A DNA stretch of 64,000 nt from Paenibacillus cellulosilyticus (GCF_003182255.1 NZ_QGTQ01000002.1:1-64000), one strand, 5' to 3'; positions 39,768 to 49,249 are shown, counted from the first letter of the stretch. A program made the numbers and translations. The notes: generated by a model not told the origin, from the letters alone.

Positions 39768-41344
39768 GGGCGTATATTTCCTTTCGCCATTTCTTCCTGT
39801 AACGCACGCAGCCGATGATACTTATCGTTAAGTGAATCTACATAACGGGCCCATTGCTGGTTCTGCTTCAGCGACTTATACAGCTTCTCCAGCTTCTTCA
39901 TCAGCTTGACTGCCTGCTTGTAGCCCTGCCGGTTGCGGCCCTGAATGGCATCATCGATTGCCTGGTGAAAAATCGGCAGCAGCGACTGCGGAGCAGACTT
40001 CGCGGCCTCGCGCAAATCTTTCGCATCCAGCTCATCAGGAGACATCCCCATCAGCAGCTGCAAATCCGCCCATTCCTCATATCGCCCTTGCTCCATCCAA
40101 TGATCCGCCAGCGAGCTATAGGAGAATGGCAGCAATGCCATCATCCAATTCGACCATTTCGGATTGCCTGGCTGCGCAAGGTCTGCTTCGCGGCATAGGA
40201 ACAAGAACGGCACAAGCGCCCGGGAATTGGCCCCCTTCGATCGGCGATCGAAGAAGAACGTCATCCAGATGTCGAAGCTGTCCCAATTCCGTTCCGCGAG
40301 ACGTGTCTGTGCGTACATTTGCACAAGCGGCTCGATCGGTTCAATCGGAGCAGATGCCAAGCGGGCAACTGCTTCTTCATCCCGTCCCTCGAACATATCC
40401 AATGCAGCTAGTGCAACCGCTACAAAATGACTTCCACGCTTCGTTCCATCCTCTGGAGCAGCTTCGGAAGCTTGCTCCTCCAGTCGCAGTCGCTCGTCAG
40501 CCCGCCAATTGTCATCGTCAAGCCGTCCCGAAGTTAGGCTCAAATACAGGAAGTCCCAGCGGAACAGCTCATTGTCGGTATCGCTGCCTTGCTTTCGCGC
40601 AAAATCAACAACCGTTTCGAACCAATCGAACTGCCGCGGCGTCCATTCCCGCCACTGCTGCTGTTCGGCAGCAAGCGATTCGAATTGTTCAATCCATGGC
40701 TCCGCCATCCGCGTGAAGCTCATCTGCTGATAATATTTGCTGAATGGATCAACTAACGAGAACGCCTTCTCCGCTTGCTTAAGCGTGAATAAAATGGCAA
40801 GCATCCACTCATAACGCTGAATCGACTTGTTCCAGTCACGCGCAATCCCTTTAAGCCCCTGCAAGACCGACTGCAGCGGATGAAGCGAGTAACGGCATTG
40901 CTTCCACGCTTCGCCGTACTGATCTTCCATCTGAGCCGTAATCCGGCGGTAATCTTCCGCGGGCAGATCTGTCCTGCCGGTTGACGCCTGCTTCTCGGGA
41001 GCAGCTGCCAGCCCCATCAGACGGCGCCTTGCGTCCTCGGGCGATCGCGTACCCGACTTATCGCACGCAGCAAAATAAACAGCGGCCATATGCTTGCAGT
41101 GCTCCGTGTTCGGACAAGTACAGGTGCTGTAGCTAAAATCGCTCACGTCCAGCATGACACTATACATATCCGAGCCGCGAACGGCACCAATCAGCGTATC
41201 GCCATCCATCAGCTTAATATGCTGGACACGATCCTTTATATAATAATCCCAGCCTCGCTCTACGACGGCCGGGGGCAGTTGTTCTGCAAGCTCAGACTCC
41301 AATGCGAGCAGCAGCAATTGTTCGGTTTGGAATAAGGAGTCCAT
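39764..41344 (-). CDS. SWIM zinc-finger protein (YwqB type)
   Basis: A 526-residue protein with a SWIM finger at about 60-95 (STCTCPNTEHCKHMAAVYFA, the CxCx(n)CxH pattern). The rest is helical and rich in Trp/Glu/Leu with no other domain recognised. SWIM domains bind DNA or protein. GGAG precedes the ATG by 7 nt. It overlaps the SNF2 gene by 4 nt, so the two are made together and probably act as a complex. Confidence 0.9.
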   Translation of the reverse strand: MDSLFQTEQLLLLALESELAEQLPPAVVERGWDYYIKDRVQHIKLMDGDTLIGAVRGSDMYSVMLDVSDFSYSTCTCPNTEHCKHMAAVYFAACDKSGTRSPEDARRRLMGLAAAPEKQASTGRTDLPAEDYRRITAQMEDQYGEAWKQCRYSLHPLQSVLQGLKGIARDWNKSIQRYEWMLAILFTLKQAEKAFSLVDPFSKYYQQMSFTRMAEPWIEQFESLAAEQQQWREWTPRQFDWFETVVDFARKQGSDTDNELFRWDFLYLSLTSGRLDDDNWRADERLRLEEQASEAAPEDGTKRGSHFVAVALAALDMFEGRDEEAVARLASAPIEPIEPLVQMYAQTRLAERNWDSFDIWMTFFFDRRSKGANSRALVPFLFLCREADLAQPGNPKWSNWMMALLPFSYSSLADHWMEQGRYEEWADLQLLMGMSPDELDAKDLREAAKSAPQSLLPIFHQAIDDAIQGRNRQGYKQAVKLMKKLEKLYKSLKQNQQWARYVDSLNDKYHRLRALQEEMAKGNIRP

Positions 41345-41428
41345 ACACCCACTCCGTTCATCTCACATTCGTTTTATTATATCATATTTGCTGCTTGTTT
41401 CGCGTCAAGGATTCAGCCCACCTGGTTA

Positions 41429-41470
41429 AACCTCCCTCAAGGGAGGATTCAGAGGGGGAACCCCCCTGAG
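41429..41470. repeat. Multi-hairpin intergenic repeat, copy C
   Basis: H1 CCTCCC/GGGAGG at 41431-41446 and H2 at 41449-41469 (TCAG/CTGA outside, GGGGG/CCCCC inside). It has the same H1-H2 order as copies A, B and D but the sequence is diverged. It lies about 70 nt before copy D in the gap between the SWIM gene and the histidine kinase gene. Confidence 0.6.
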
Positions 41471-41535
41471 CCCCCCTTCTTTAAAAACTAAAATCCCTAA
41501 TTCTACCCCCACCTAAAACCACTGACTCTACCCAC

Positions 41536-41662
41536 CTAAATCCTCCCTGCTAGGGAGGACCCCATGGGACTCCCGTCCCCTGGACCCCGGAAGGATAGAC
41601 GTGGGATGGACAGAAGCGTGAATGTGTTGCTATGTGCTTGGACTCGCGTGACCCTTTGGGTC
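41536..41662. repeat. Multi-hairpin intergenic repeat, copy D
   Basis: 41536-41594 is identical to 35-93. H1 is at 41542-41558 and H2 at 41562-41583. H3 at 41650-41662 reads GACCC-TTT-GGGTC, against GCCCC-TTT-GGGGC in copy A, a compensating base-pair change within a conserved CGCGTG context. It lies about 100 nt past the stop of a minus-strand histidine kinase gene. No gene is credible in 41345-41759. Confidence 0.8.
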
Positions 41663-41713
41663 AAGCTTACTTTGGTGCGTGGCGCGTGGCGCGTGAGGGA
41701 TAGAGACAGAAAT

Positions 41714-41744
41714 GAAACAAGCGTTGCTGCGCAACGCTTGTTTC
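41714..41744. terminator. Perfect 14-bp inverted repeat after the histidine kinase
   Basis: GAAACAAGCGTTGC (41714-41727) and its exact complement (41731-41744) have a 3-nt loop. It lies 16 nt past the kinase stop and is probably a terminator, though the T run is poor. It matches the position of the inverted repeat at 198-250 relative to copy A. Confidence 0.55.
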
Positions 41745-41759
41745 TGTTTCGATTACTTA

Positions 41760-43520
41760 TTAATAATGCGGCAGTCGTACGGCGAATACGATAAATCCGT
41801 CTTCGTCTGATTTGACCTGGAGTGTACCTTTGTAGGAGGTTACGATCTCTTTGACGATCGGTAAGCCCAGCCCCTGATGGGCACCTTGCTTCGTCGAGAA
41901 CCCTTGGTCGAACAGCTTTCCTTCCTCCACTATGCGAGCGGCGTTGTCGCATGTATTGCGGATGACGAATTCCAATGTGTTGTCGGCCAGTACGCCTTCC
42001 AATCGGATGAAACGGCGTTCCTCCGGATACTTCATCACTTCATCGAATGCGTTATCGATCAGGTTGCCGATGACACGCGTCAGATCAAGCGACTTCATGC
42101 CGAAGTCAAGCTTGTCGAGTCCGTGGAAATTGTTCTCGAAGCGCACCTTGCGCTCCTGTGCTTGTGCAAGCTTCGATCGAATGAGTGCCGCAATCGCCGG
42201 ATTGCCGATGTTGATCATCTCATTGGTGAGCTGAATTTCGCCCGTCAGCTCTTTCATGAAATCTTTCAGCTCCGTCACCTTACCCAGATCGACAAGAGAC
42301 TGAATGGTTTGTACGTAGTTAAGAAAATCATGCCGCTGCGCCTTCACGGACACGAGCAGCTGGTTGATTTCCTCGACGTAAGTAACCTGCGTTTCCTTAA
42401 CAACCTCATTGCGCGAACGCCGGAAGTAATGACGCACCAGCAGTACAAGAAGCGCACTCAAAACCGTAATAATTGTAATAATGAAACCAATGTTCAGAAA
42501 CTGCGAATCCAGCGAGTCCTGTACGAACTTGTAGTCCGATACAATGGTCAGAATATAGCGGTCAAGTGAATTCCCTTCCAAATCAAGTACGCTGGAGCCT
42601 TTCGGAATTTGGACAGGAATGTATGTTTTGATCACATGGGTATCGTTCGCAATCGTGTTCACTGTCACAATCCGATTGGATTTGTAAGCCTTCTCTATGT
42701 TGCGTACATCGTCCTTCAGTTTATACGTGTATTCACCATAAATAATCGGCGCCTGCGTGATGTGTTCAACCCACTCACCGGCACTGTTCTTCGTTAGAAT
42801 CGGCTTACCGACCGAGAAAGTATCCGGATTAACGGCCGTAATCTCAAGCAGCGAAGCATTGTCCTCAATCGCTCGTTTGATCAGCCGATTAACGCCTGTC
42901 GCATCCTCGTACTGCTTCATCATCTCGTTGCTAATGTACGGGTCAAGCATATAGTTCGTAGAGCCATCATAGTAATAGCCCCACTTATATATTTTGTCCA
43001 CGTCCGTAGTGGCACTCTCGTATGGTCCAGTCCAGAAGTGGTTGAGCACCTGCCCCCATTTGACCGATACTGGCTTCAGGGCAAACAGCTGCTGAAAAGC
43101 CTGGTACCATGGGTCCCATGTTTTCGAACCGGCACCTAGCTCCTTAGGATCCGACGATTTATCAATGACGATGTCGTCTCTTGCCTCATCGGGGCGGAAT
43201 AGCGAGATGTGGTTGACGTCCAGCTTCGTCGCAAGCTCCGTCAGCTGCTCGTTTGTTACTTTATCGATGTCAGGATCGAGCGCATATTGAGCTGCAATCG
43301 AAACCGCGCGCAGCTCGCGTCCAATTTGATTTTGGAATACTTCGCCGCCAAGCCGCGATTGTTCAATCGACAACTGAATCTGCTTCGCAACCGCAAGCAT
43401 TTCATGCCTCATGCTGTTCTCGAGCGACCGTTTCGCCGTGAAATAGTAGATCGTGTTGTTAACCCCAATTAGGAGTAGTAGTCCAAGGATTGCAAGTAAC
43501 CATTTCCTGCGCCGCATCAT
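41760..43520 (-). CDS. Sensor histidine kinase with Spo0B-type dimerisation domain
   Basis: A 586-residue membrane kinase: a helix at about 7-27, a large extracellular sensor (about 30-330) rich in aromatic residues, a helix at about 345-365, then a Spo0B-type H-box (QRHDFLNYVQTIQSLVDLG) and a GHKL ATPase with NLIDNAFDEV and GLGLPIVKEIV. This resembles the DcuS/CitA group. Tandem ATGs at 43520 and 43517 follow GAGGGG. It lies just after the TPR gene, and no response regulator is adjacent. The ligand and target are unknown. Confidence 0.88.
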   Translation of the reverse strand: MMRRRKWLLAILGLLLLIGVNNTIYYFTAKRSLENSMRHEMLAVAKQIQLSIEQSRLGGEVFQNQIGRELRAVSIAAQYALDPDIDKVTNEQLTELATKLDVNHISLFRPDEARDDIVIDKSSDPKELGAGSKTWDPWYQAFQQLFALKPVSVKWGQVLNHFWTGPYESATTDVDKIYKWGYYYDGSTNYMLDPYISNEMMKQYEDATGVNRLIKRAIEDNASLLEITAVNPDTFSVGKPILTKNSAGEWVEHITQAPIIYGEYTYKLKDDVRNIEKAYKSNRIVTVNTIANDTHVIKTYIPVQIPKGSSVLDLEGNSLDRYILTIVSDYKFVQDSLDSQFLNIGFIITIITVLSALLVLLVRHYFRRSRNEVVKETQVTYVEEINQLLVSVKAQRHDFLNYVQTIQSLVDLGKVTELKDFMKELTGEIQLTNEMINIGNPAIAALIRSKLAQAQERKVRFENNFHGLDKLDFGMKSLDLTRVIGNLIDNAFDEVMKYPEERRFIRLEGVLADNTLEFVIRNTCDNAARIVEEGKLFDQGFSTKQGAHQGLGLPIVKEIVTSYKGTLQVKSDEDGFIVFAVRLPHY

Positions 43521-43548
43521 TCGTCCGTTGCCCCTCTTTATGAAGAAA

Positions 43549-44232
43549 TTAGCCGATCAAGCGGCTCAAATAACTGAGCAACGCCCAACGCCGCTCCTCT
43601 CTTCTTTTGTAACGCGGAAGCATCCGGTACAGCTTAGTCGATTCCTCGAGAGCGCGCTTCGCTTCAGCTTTCCGGCCCATCAGGTTGTTCAGCTTTGCCA
43701 AACGGTAATATCCTTCACAAGAAGAGGTATGAATTTGTTGGAAAGCCTCGATATCCTCAAGCGCTTTCGATGTATCCCGCGTGCTGTTCATCGCAGCAAG
43801 ACGCAAGTACGGTTGACCGTATTTGACCCGCGGGTTGATCGCGAGCGCTCGGCGGATGGCCGCCTCTCCTGCTTCAAGTTCATCCGTTCGGAGAAGACAA
43901 GTACCCAGACCGTCCCAATATTCTGCCGATTGCTCGACCGACTCTCTGTCCTGCAGCGGCTCCAATAGCTCTTTTGCCGGCCTAAAGCTCTTCTTCTCGA
44001 TCAACAGCTTCGCAAGCTCAAGCTTAGAGGACAGGTCGTTCGGATTTAGGTCAAGCTGATGGCGCAGCTTGCGAATTCGTCCCATACGTCGCAGCGGCTT
44101 CAACAGGCTGGGTGACAAGCCAATGAAACGGCGATCGATAATGTACAGGATGACGACAAGCGCGATAAACGCCAAGAAGGGATTACCGAATATCGACCAC
44201 AATAGTCCGAACAGTAAAAACTTCCCGAACAT
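43549..44232 (-). CDS. Membrane-anchored TPR protein
   Basis: A 227-residue protein with an N-terminal hydrophobic segment (about 1-30) and TPR-like helical repeats through residues 50-215, for example KLELAKLLIEKKSFRPAKEL and YYRLAKLNNLMGRKAEAKRA. GGGAGG precedes the ATG. It is about 30 nt before the Spo0B-type kinase on the same strand and may scaffold or modulate it; that link is inferred from position. Confidence 0.75.
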   Translation of the reverse strand: MFGKFLLFGLLWSIFGNPFLAFIALVVILYIIDRRFIGLSPSLLKPLRRMGRIRKLRHQLDLNPNDLSSKLELAKLLIEKKSFRPAKELLEPLQDRESVEQSAEYWDGLGTCLLRTDELEAGEAAIRRALAINPRVKYGQPYLRLAAMNSTRDTSKALEDIEAFQQIHTSSCEGYYRLAKLNNLMGRKAEAKRALEESTKLYRMLPRYKRREERRWALLSYLSRLIG

Positions 44233-44318
44233 GTTACGCCTCCCGATTAGTTCTAACTGCTGCTTTTTCTCTCATCATACCACAGGAGAAGACGCTTACG
44301 GGAGATAAACAATAAATA

Positions 44319-44346
44319 AGAGGAATCCTGTCGAAGGATTCCTCTT
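44319..44346 (-). terminator. Terminator after dehydrogenase gene
   Basis: AAGAGGAATCC (44319-44329) and GGATTCCTCTT (44336-44346) form an 11-bp stem. It follows the dehydrogenase stop by about 10 nt and ends the uxaB-dehydrogenase unit. Confidence 0.6.
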
Positions 44347-44356
44347 CCAATAAGGG

Positions 44357-45373
44357 CTATTCGAATTGCACCATCGCTTTCACGACGCCAGCTTCCGGCG
44401 GCAGCCACGATTCGAAACGATCAACTAATTCATCGAATCGGCAGCGATGTGTAATATATCCGGTCGGCTCTACTGCACCACTTCTAACCGCATCAACGAC
44501 AGCCGCAAAATCTTCCATCGTCGCATTTCGGCTGCCAAGCAGCGTTAACTCCTTCTTGTGGAAGTCCGGATCGTGGAACGAAATGTCTGCTTTCACCAAT
44601 CCTACGTATACGACGGAACCGCCATGCGATGCATACTGGAACGCGCCCTCCATCGAGCGTACGCTGCCCGTAGCATCGAAGACGACATCAGCCAGATCGC
44701 CATTCGTTAACGACTCAAGCTTCTCTAGCGGCGCATTAAGCGCATTAATCGTTTCATCTACTCCGGCCCAGCTGCTGCAGAACGCAAGCTTCTCGTCTTG
44801 AATATCCATCGCAATGACGCGTGCACCACGAGACTTCGCGAACGCCATAACGCCAAGGCCAATGGGTCCCCCGCCAATGACAACCGCCGTATCCCCCTGC
44901 TGGAGACCAGAACGACGTACGGCATGCGCACCAATCGCAAGCGGTTCGAGTGCCGCCGCTTGATCGAGCGACAGGTCGTTGACGACGAGCAGCTGCTTCG
45001 CCGGAACTACGAACCACTCCCGCATGCCGCCATCCGCATGCACGCCAAGCACGGAGATCGACGTACAGCAATTCGACTTGCCTTTACGGCACGCTGCACA
45101 TTCCCCGCAAGCGACATAAGGAATGAGTGCCGCCTGATCACCAACCTCGATCCCGTCAACTCCTGCTCCCAGCGCCTCGACAATACCGGACAGTTCATGT
45201 CCGAGAATACGAGGATAGACGAAGAACGGCTGGTTGCCGCGATAGGCGTGCATATCCGTCCCACAAATCCCGACCCGCGCAACGCGCAGCAGTACTTCAC
45301 CGGCCCCCGGCACCGGTTTCGTCGTTTCTGTCTGAATGAGCCGATTGGGCTCTTGGCATACAATTGTTTTCAT
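44357..45373 (-). CDS. Zinc-dependent alcohol dehydrogenase, L-galactonate dehydrogenase-like
   Basis: A 338-residue MDR-family enzyme. GICGTDMHAYRG and GHELSG hold the catalytic zinc ligands, the four-cysteine structural zinc loop is CGECAACRKGKSNCC, and the NAD(P)-binding motif is VIGGGPIGLG. ATG at 45373 is set by AAGGTGAT upstream; the longer frame from 45412 lacks a site. The enzyme is related to sugar-acid dehydrogenases of the LgoD/IdnD kind. Position next to uxaB fits oxidation of L-galactonate to tagaturonate, which UxaB then reduces. Other polyol or sugar-acid substrates are possible. Confidence 0.82.
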   Translation of the reverse strand: MKTIVCQEPNRLIQTETTKPVPGAGEVLLRVARVGICGTDMHAYRGNQPFFVYPRILGHELSGIVEALGAGVDGIEVGDQAALIPYVACGECAACRKGKSNCCTSISVLGVHADGGMREWFVVPAKQLLVVNDLSLDQAAALEPLAIGAHAVRRSGLQQGDTAVVIGGGPIGLGVMAFAKSRGARVIAMDIQDEKLAFCSSWAGVDETINALNAPLEKLESLTNGDLADVVFDATGSVRSMEGAFQYASHGGSVVYVGLVKADISFHDPDFHKKELTLLGSRNATMEDFAAVVDAVRSGAVEPTGYITHRCRFDELVDRFESWLPPEAGVVKAMVQFE

Positions 45374-45468
45374 CGCACTAATCACCTTTCCAGCTACATG
45401 CATCAGTTGCATCGTTCCTATTTATACAATAACGCCGTCTACATTCGGACTCAGCGCTATGCTGTCAC

Positions 45469-46962
45469 TTATCGCTGCTCGTCTTCCCACTGTTCCAAAA
45501 TAGCTGTTACGGCGGATGCTACATCCATACCCGCAATCGTGCGAATATCTTGTCCCCACCAATCCGTACGTGACAGCGCTTGTTCAACTGCTGCGCTGCT
45601 TGCTCCACTGTTCCATGCCGCAGCCATTGCTTCCAGTACCGCTGCATCATCACGTACAGTCAATGACTGGCCATCAAATGCTGTGCTCGTATAACTGCCG
45701 TCCTCCTGCCGTTCAACACGATAGAGCCGGATCAATGCCGCCAAGCCGCGAATGAGCCCCTCAGGGAGTGCATCGTTATTGTCAATATACGCGATCAACG
45801 TTGGAAGCAGACGAGCCTTAAACTTGCTCACGCTGTTCATGGCGATATCGAGCAGCCGATGGCGGATGAACGGATTCAAGTACCGATCATACACGTCATT
45901 GGCGTAAGCGGTCAGTGATTCCTTTTCAATAGGTACCGACGGAATGATTTCACTCGCAACCGTTGAACGTACCCACTGGCCAAGTGATGGATGTTCCATC
46001 AACCCACGCACATGCTCAGCGCCTGACAACAGGCCGATCGGCGTCATCAACGTATGTGCACCATTCAGAATGCGCACCTTGCGCAGCTGGTATGGCTTCA
46101 GATCATCCGTCCAGACGACGTTAAGTCCTGCCTGCACGAATGGAAGCACACGCTCAAGCTCCGGCTCCGCTTCGATCGCCCAGAAGTGGTAAGGCTCAGC
46201 AGCATTCAGCATCGCATCGCGATATTGCAGCTTCTCGAATATCGCTTCCGCATCATCCGCCGGGTAACCTGTTACAATGCGGTCCACGAGCGAATTCAAA
46301 AAACGGTTATGCGCAGTAACCCATTGCTGGAACGAATCGGACAAGCCCCAATCTTGCGCATGTTTCAGCACACATTCCAGCAGCGTATCGCCATTGCGTT
46401 CCAGCAATTCGCAAGGAAGCATAATCAGGCCGCGGCTAGCCTCTCCGCCAAACGTCTCGAATCGGCGGTACAGCAGCATCGTCAGCTTCGCTGGGAATGA
46501 CTCGACTGGTTGCTGCGGCGTCCAAGGCACCTCGATATAACGCAATCCCGCCTCAGTTGTGTTCGATATAACGACCTGCAGTTCCGGTTCATCAGCGAGC
46601 GCCATAAAGCGATCCCATTGTGCATACGGATCGATAATCGCATTGAATACGGCGATAACTTCGGTCTCTTCAACCGGCTCTCCGTTCTTCAGCCCCCGGA
46701 TCAGCTGCGTATATAAGCCATCCTGCTCCTTCAGCTCTGCCAGCTTCTTCGCACCCGATGGTCTTGGCTGCGTTACAGCAACTCCACCTTGGAACAAGCC
46801 CTGCGTCCGGCATTGCTGAATCATCCAATCTGCGAACCCTCTCAAGAAGTTGCCTTCCCCGATTTGCAGCACGCGGACAGGCTCGGCTTTTACAGCCGTA
46901 AGCCGCTGCTGTGATGCGTCATCTGCGGTCAAGCGGGACAAGCGGTCCAACGTTTCACGCAC
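45469..46962 (-). CDS. Tagaturonate reductase (altronate oxidoreductase) UxaB
   Basis: A cytoplasmic enzyme of about 497 residues in the mannitol dehydrogenase superfamily. It reduces D-tagaturonate to D-altronate in hexuronate breakdown. LQIGEGNFLRGFADWMI is the N-terminal cofactor region, and FNAIIDPY and RILNGAHT are family motifs. GTG at 46962 is preferred because GGGGAG lies 7 nt upstream; the ATG at 46980 has only A-rich sequence before it. It is divergent from the AraC regulator. A TACAAT at 46999-47004 lacks a good -35, so activation is likely needed. Confidence 0.9.
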   Translation of the reverse strand: MRETLDRLSRLTADDASQQRLTAVKAEPVRVLQIGEGNFLRGFADWMIQQCRTQGLFQGGVAVTQPRPSGAKKLAELKEQDGLYTQLIRGLKNGEPVEETEVIAVFNAIIDPYAQWDRFMALADEPELQVVISNTTEAGLRYIEVPWTPQQPVESFPAKLTMLLYRRFETFGGEASRGLIMLPCELLERNGDTLLECVLKHAQDWGLSDSFQQWVTAHNRFLNSLVDRIVTGYPADDAEAIFEKLQYRDAMLNAAEPYHFWAIEAEPELERVLPFVQAGLNVVWTDDLKPYQLRKVRILNGAHTLMTPIGLLSGAEHVRGLMEHPSLGQWVRSTVASEIIPSVPIEKESLTAYANDVYDRYLNPFIRHRLLDIAMNSVSKFKARLLPTLIAYIDNNDALPEGLIRGLAALIRLYRVERQEDGSYTSTAFDGQSLTVRDDAAVLEAMAAAWNSGASSAAVEQALSRTDWWGQDIRTIAGMDVASAVTAILEQWEDEQR

Positions 46963-47092
46963 ATTCCGTCTCCCCTTCATTTCTTTTTTGTTATTTCTAT
47001 TGTATCATCATGATCAGACGTAAAAGTATGGTTTCGGTGCGAAAACATGCTCAATTTTGATCATTGAATCTACTAGAAGGAGCGACCAGCCT

Positions 47093-47959
47093 ATGAAGCC
47101 GTTGCGCAAATCGTTCGACGCGACCGGCCTATTCCCGTTCGCCCTCAACTACCGCGATACGAAGACACCGCAATTCGAGCTGCCTGATCATGTGCATGAT
47201 TGGCATGAGCTTGTCTACGTACACAGCGGCAGAGGAACCTTTTTTATTCAGCATACCGTTTATGAAATGAAGGCCGGCGACTTGTTCGTCATCCCTTCGA
47301 ACACGATTCATCGTGCCATGCCGGACAGCGAAGAGCCCGTCACCTCGACAGCCATCTTCTTCAGCTCGACCTTCATCAAATCACCAGCATTCGATGAGCA
47401 TTGGCAGCCGGATCAGCTGTTCCAATCGGACAACTACCTGTACGAACTTGCCGAAGATGACCGTGCACAATTCGAGCATTCCCTTAGCAGCATGAAGCAG
47501 GAGCTTGAACGCCAACAAGACGGATTCCGCACTGCGATCTGGCTGAAGCTGCTGTCGGTGCTGCACCATACGTGCCGCTCGCAAGCCATTAACCGCAGCA
47601 AGGCACTTCGATCATCGGGCGGGCCGGATTGGCTTGATACGATACTGGCTTATGTAGAAGCCGAGCAAAGCAAGAATGGCGGCGATAAGCTGTCCTTATC
47701 CACGCTGGCGAAGATTGCGAATGTGAGCGCCGCGCATTTCAGCCGCGTTTTCCGCCAGAAGACCGGGATGAACGTCACGGATTATTTGACCACGAGACGG
47801 ATCATCAAAGCGAAGCAGCTGCTTGCCACTACCGATGACAAAGTCAGCTGGATCGCGACCGTATGCGGGTTTGACAGCTTAACCTATTTCCACAGGAGCT
47901 TCAAGAAATATGTAGGGATGTCGCCAGCGAAATATCGCTCGTCGCACACCGCAGGATAA
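47093..47959 (+). CDS. AraC-family regulator with cupin sensor
   Basis: A 288-residue regulator. The N-terminal cupin-like sensor has HDWHELVYVHSGRG and AGDLFVIPSNTIHR. Two HTH units follow (SLSTLAKIANVSAAHFSRVF, then a second HTH ending in YVGMSPAKYR). ATG at 47093 has AAGGAG about 10 nt upstream. It is divergent from uxaB across 130 nt and probably activates the uxaB-dehydrogenase unit in response to a sugar acid. The inverted repeat TCAATTTTGATCATTGA at 47051-47067 is a possible operator. Confidence 0.88.
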   Translation: MKPLRKSFDATGLFPFALNYRDTKTPQFELPDHVHDWHELVYVHSGRGTFFIQHTVYEMKAGDLFVIPSNTIHRAMPDSEEPVTSTAIFFSSTFIKSPAFDEHWQPDQLFQSDNYLYELAEDDRAQFEHSLSSMKQELERQQDGFRTAIWLKLLSVLHHTCRSQAINRSKALRSSGGPDWLDTILAYVEAEQSKNGGDKLSLSTLAKIANVSAAHFSRVFRQKTGMNVTDYLTTRRIIKAKQLLATTDDKVSWIATVCGFDSLTYFHRSFKKYVGMSPAKYRSSHTAG

Positions 47960-48218
47960 GCGTTTCTAAACGTATAAAAAACTGATAATCGTCCACGAAA
48001 TTTGCTTCGTATATATGTGAAGTTATTAATGAATATGTTATGATGAAATTATCGTTTGCCGCTCGCGCATCACGCAATTTAGGTCCATTATTGAGAGCGC
48101 TTCATATTGTGTCATTGCTAGTATTTGGTTTATATTGTAACTGTAGTGTTCTTCCAATTGTAATCCAAAAGCGTTTCCCCTAATTGACGATTTTATTCAA
48201 AATAGGAGAGTCCTACTC

Positions 48219-49154
48219 ATGAAAATCGATACAACCCCGCACTCGCTGCCGATATATGAAGCTCTTGCAAGCAATGTTCGATTGCAAGTCATTAACCTGC
48301 TCGCACAGCAGGATATGAACATTAAAGAGCTTGCGCAAGCACTCGGTCTCAGCAGTGCCATTATGACGATGCACGTGAAGAAGCTGGAGAAAGCCGGCAT
48401 CATCCAAGCGACGATGATCCCGAGCAAAGGCGGCATTAAGAAAGTATGCTCGCTTGTTGCAGAAGCGATCACGATCGACTTCCCGCGCAAGGGCGAATGG
48501 TCGCCAAGCCGCTCCTACCATCAGACGATCGTATCGGTCGGCCATTACACCGACTTCCAGATCGAACCGACTTGCGGCCTTGCAACGACGGAGAAAGTTA
48601 TTGGCGAATTCGACGAACCTCGCTGCTTCCTCGATGCCGAGCGCTTCAATGCGAAGATTCTGTGGTTTGGCTGCGGATTCATCGAGTACAAGGTACCGAA
48701 CTATTTGCTGAAGAACGAGACGCCGGAGGAGCTCGAAATTTCGATGGAGATCTCGTCCGAAGCGCCGTTCACGAACCAGAACTGGCCTTCCGATATTACG
48801 TTCCACCTCAATGGCGTAGAAGTCGGCACTTGGACAAGCCCCGGCGATTTCGGCGGCAAACGAGGGAAGTATACACCTGACTGGTGGTGGGATGAAGTTA
48901 ACCAGTACGGTCTGCTCAAGGTGATTAAAGTAACCGAACAAGGCACGTTCATCGACGGCAACCAGATCTCGAACGTTACGATCAAGTCGCTTAACATTCG
49001 CGAGAAGCAGTGGAACTTCCGTATCAGCGTCAAAGAAGACTCCCCGCATGTCGGTGGCGTCACGCTGTTCGGCTCCGGCTTCGGTAACTACAATCAGGAT
49101 CTCGTCTTCAAGCTGTATTATCAGCAGCAGGAAGAGCCGCAGACAGCGGAATAA
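48219..49154 (+). CDS. ArsR-type regulator with large C-terminal domain
   Basis: A 311-residue protein. Residues 10-90 form an ArsR-like winged helix (YEALASNVRLQVINLL, AQALGLSSAIMTMHVKKLEKAG). Residues 95-300 are a beta-rich domain with many aromatic residues (WWWDEVNQYG) that I cannot name; a jelly-roll ligand-binding fold is my guess. AGGAGAG lies 8 nt before the ATG. It is convergent with the GH43/ABC operon and could be its regulator, sensing a sugar. The 260 nt upstream hold no clear promoter or gene. Confidence 0.8.
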   Translation: MKIDTTPHSLPIYEALASNVRLQVINLLAQQDMNIKELAQALGLSSAIMTMHVKKLEKAGIIQATMIPSKGGIKKVCSLVAEAITIDFPRKGEWSPSRSYHQTIVSVGHYTDFQIEPTCGLATTEKVIGEFDEPRCFLDAERFNAKILWFGCGFIEYKVPNYLLKNETPEELEISMEISSEAPFTNQNWPSDITFHLNGVEVGTWTSPGDFGGKRGKYTPDWWWDEVNQYGLLKVIKVTEQGTFIDGNQISNVTIKSLNIREKQWNFRISVKEDSPHVGGVTLFGSGFGNYNQDLVFKLYYQQQEEPQTAE

Positions 49155-49189
49155 GAAACGATCGCAATTCTACACCCCTATCGAACAGA

Positions 49190-49220
49190 AAAGCCTCGTC
49201 GTCTACAGCCGTAGACGATG
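49190..49220 (+). terminator. Terminator after the ArsR-type regulator
   Basis: GCCTCGTCGTCTAC and GTAGACGATGAGGC form a near-perfect stem (one mismatch) with the loop AGCC, followed by TTTTTG. Confidence 0.8.
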
Positions 49221-49249
49221 AGGCTTTTTGACATTAGCAAGAATCAGGA

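Noticed and set aside
48166-48182. AAAAGCGTTTCCCC resembling a cre site before the ArsR-type gene
   Set aside because: Only the central CG and flanking A/T match; the TG and CA ends of the consensus are missing on both strands.
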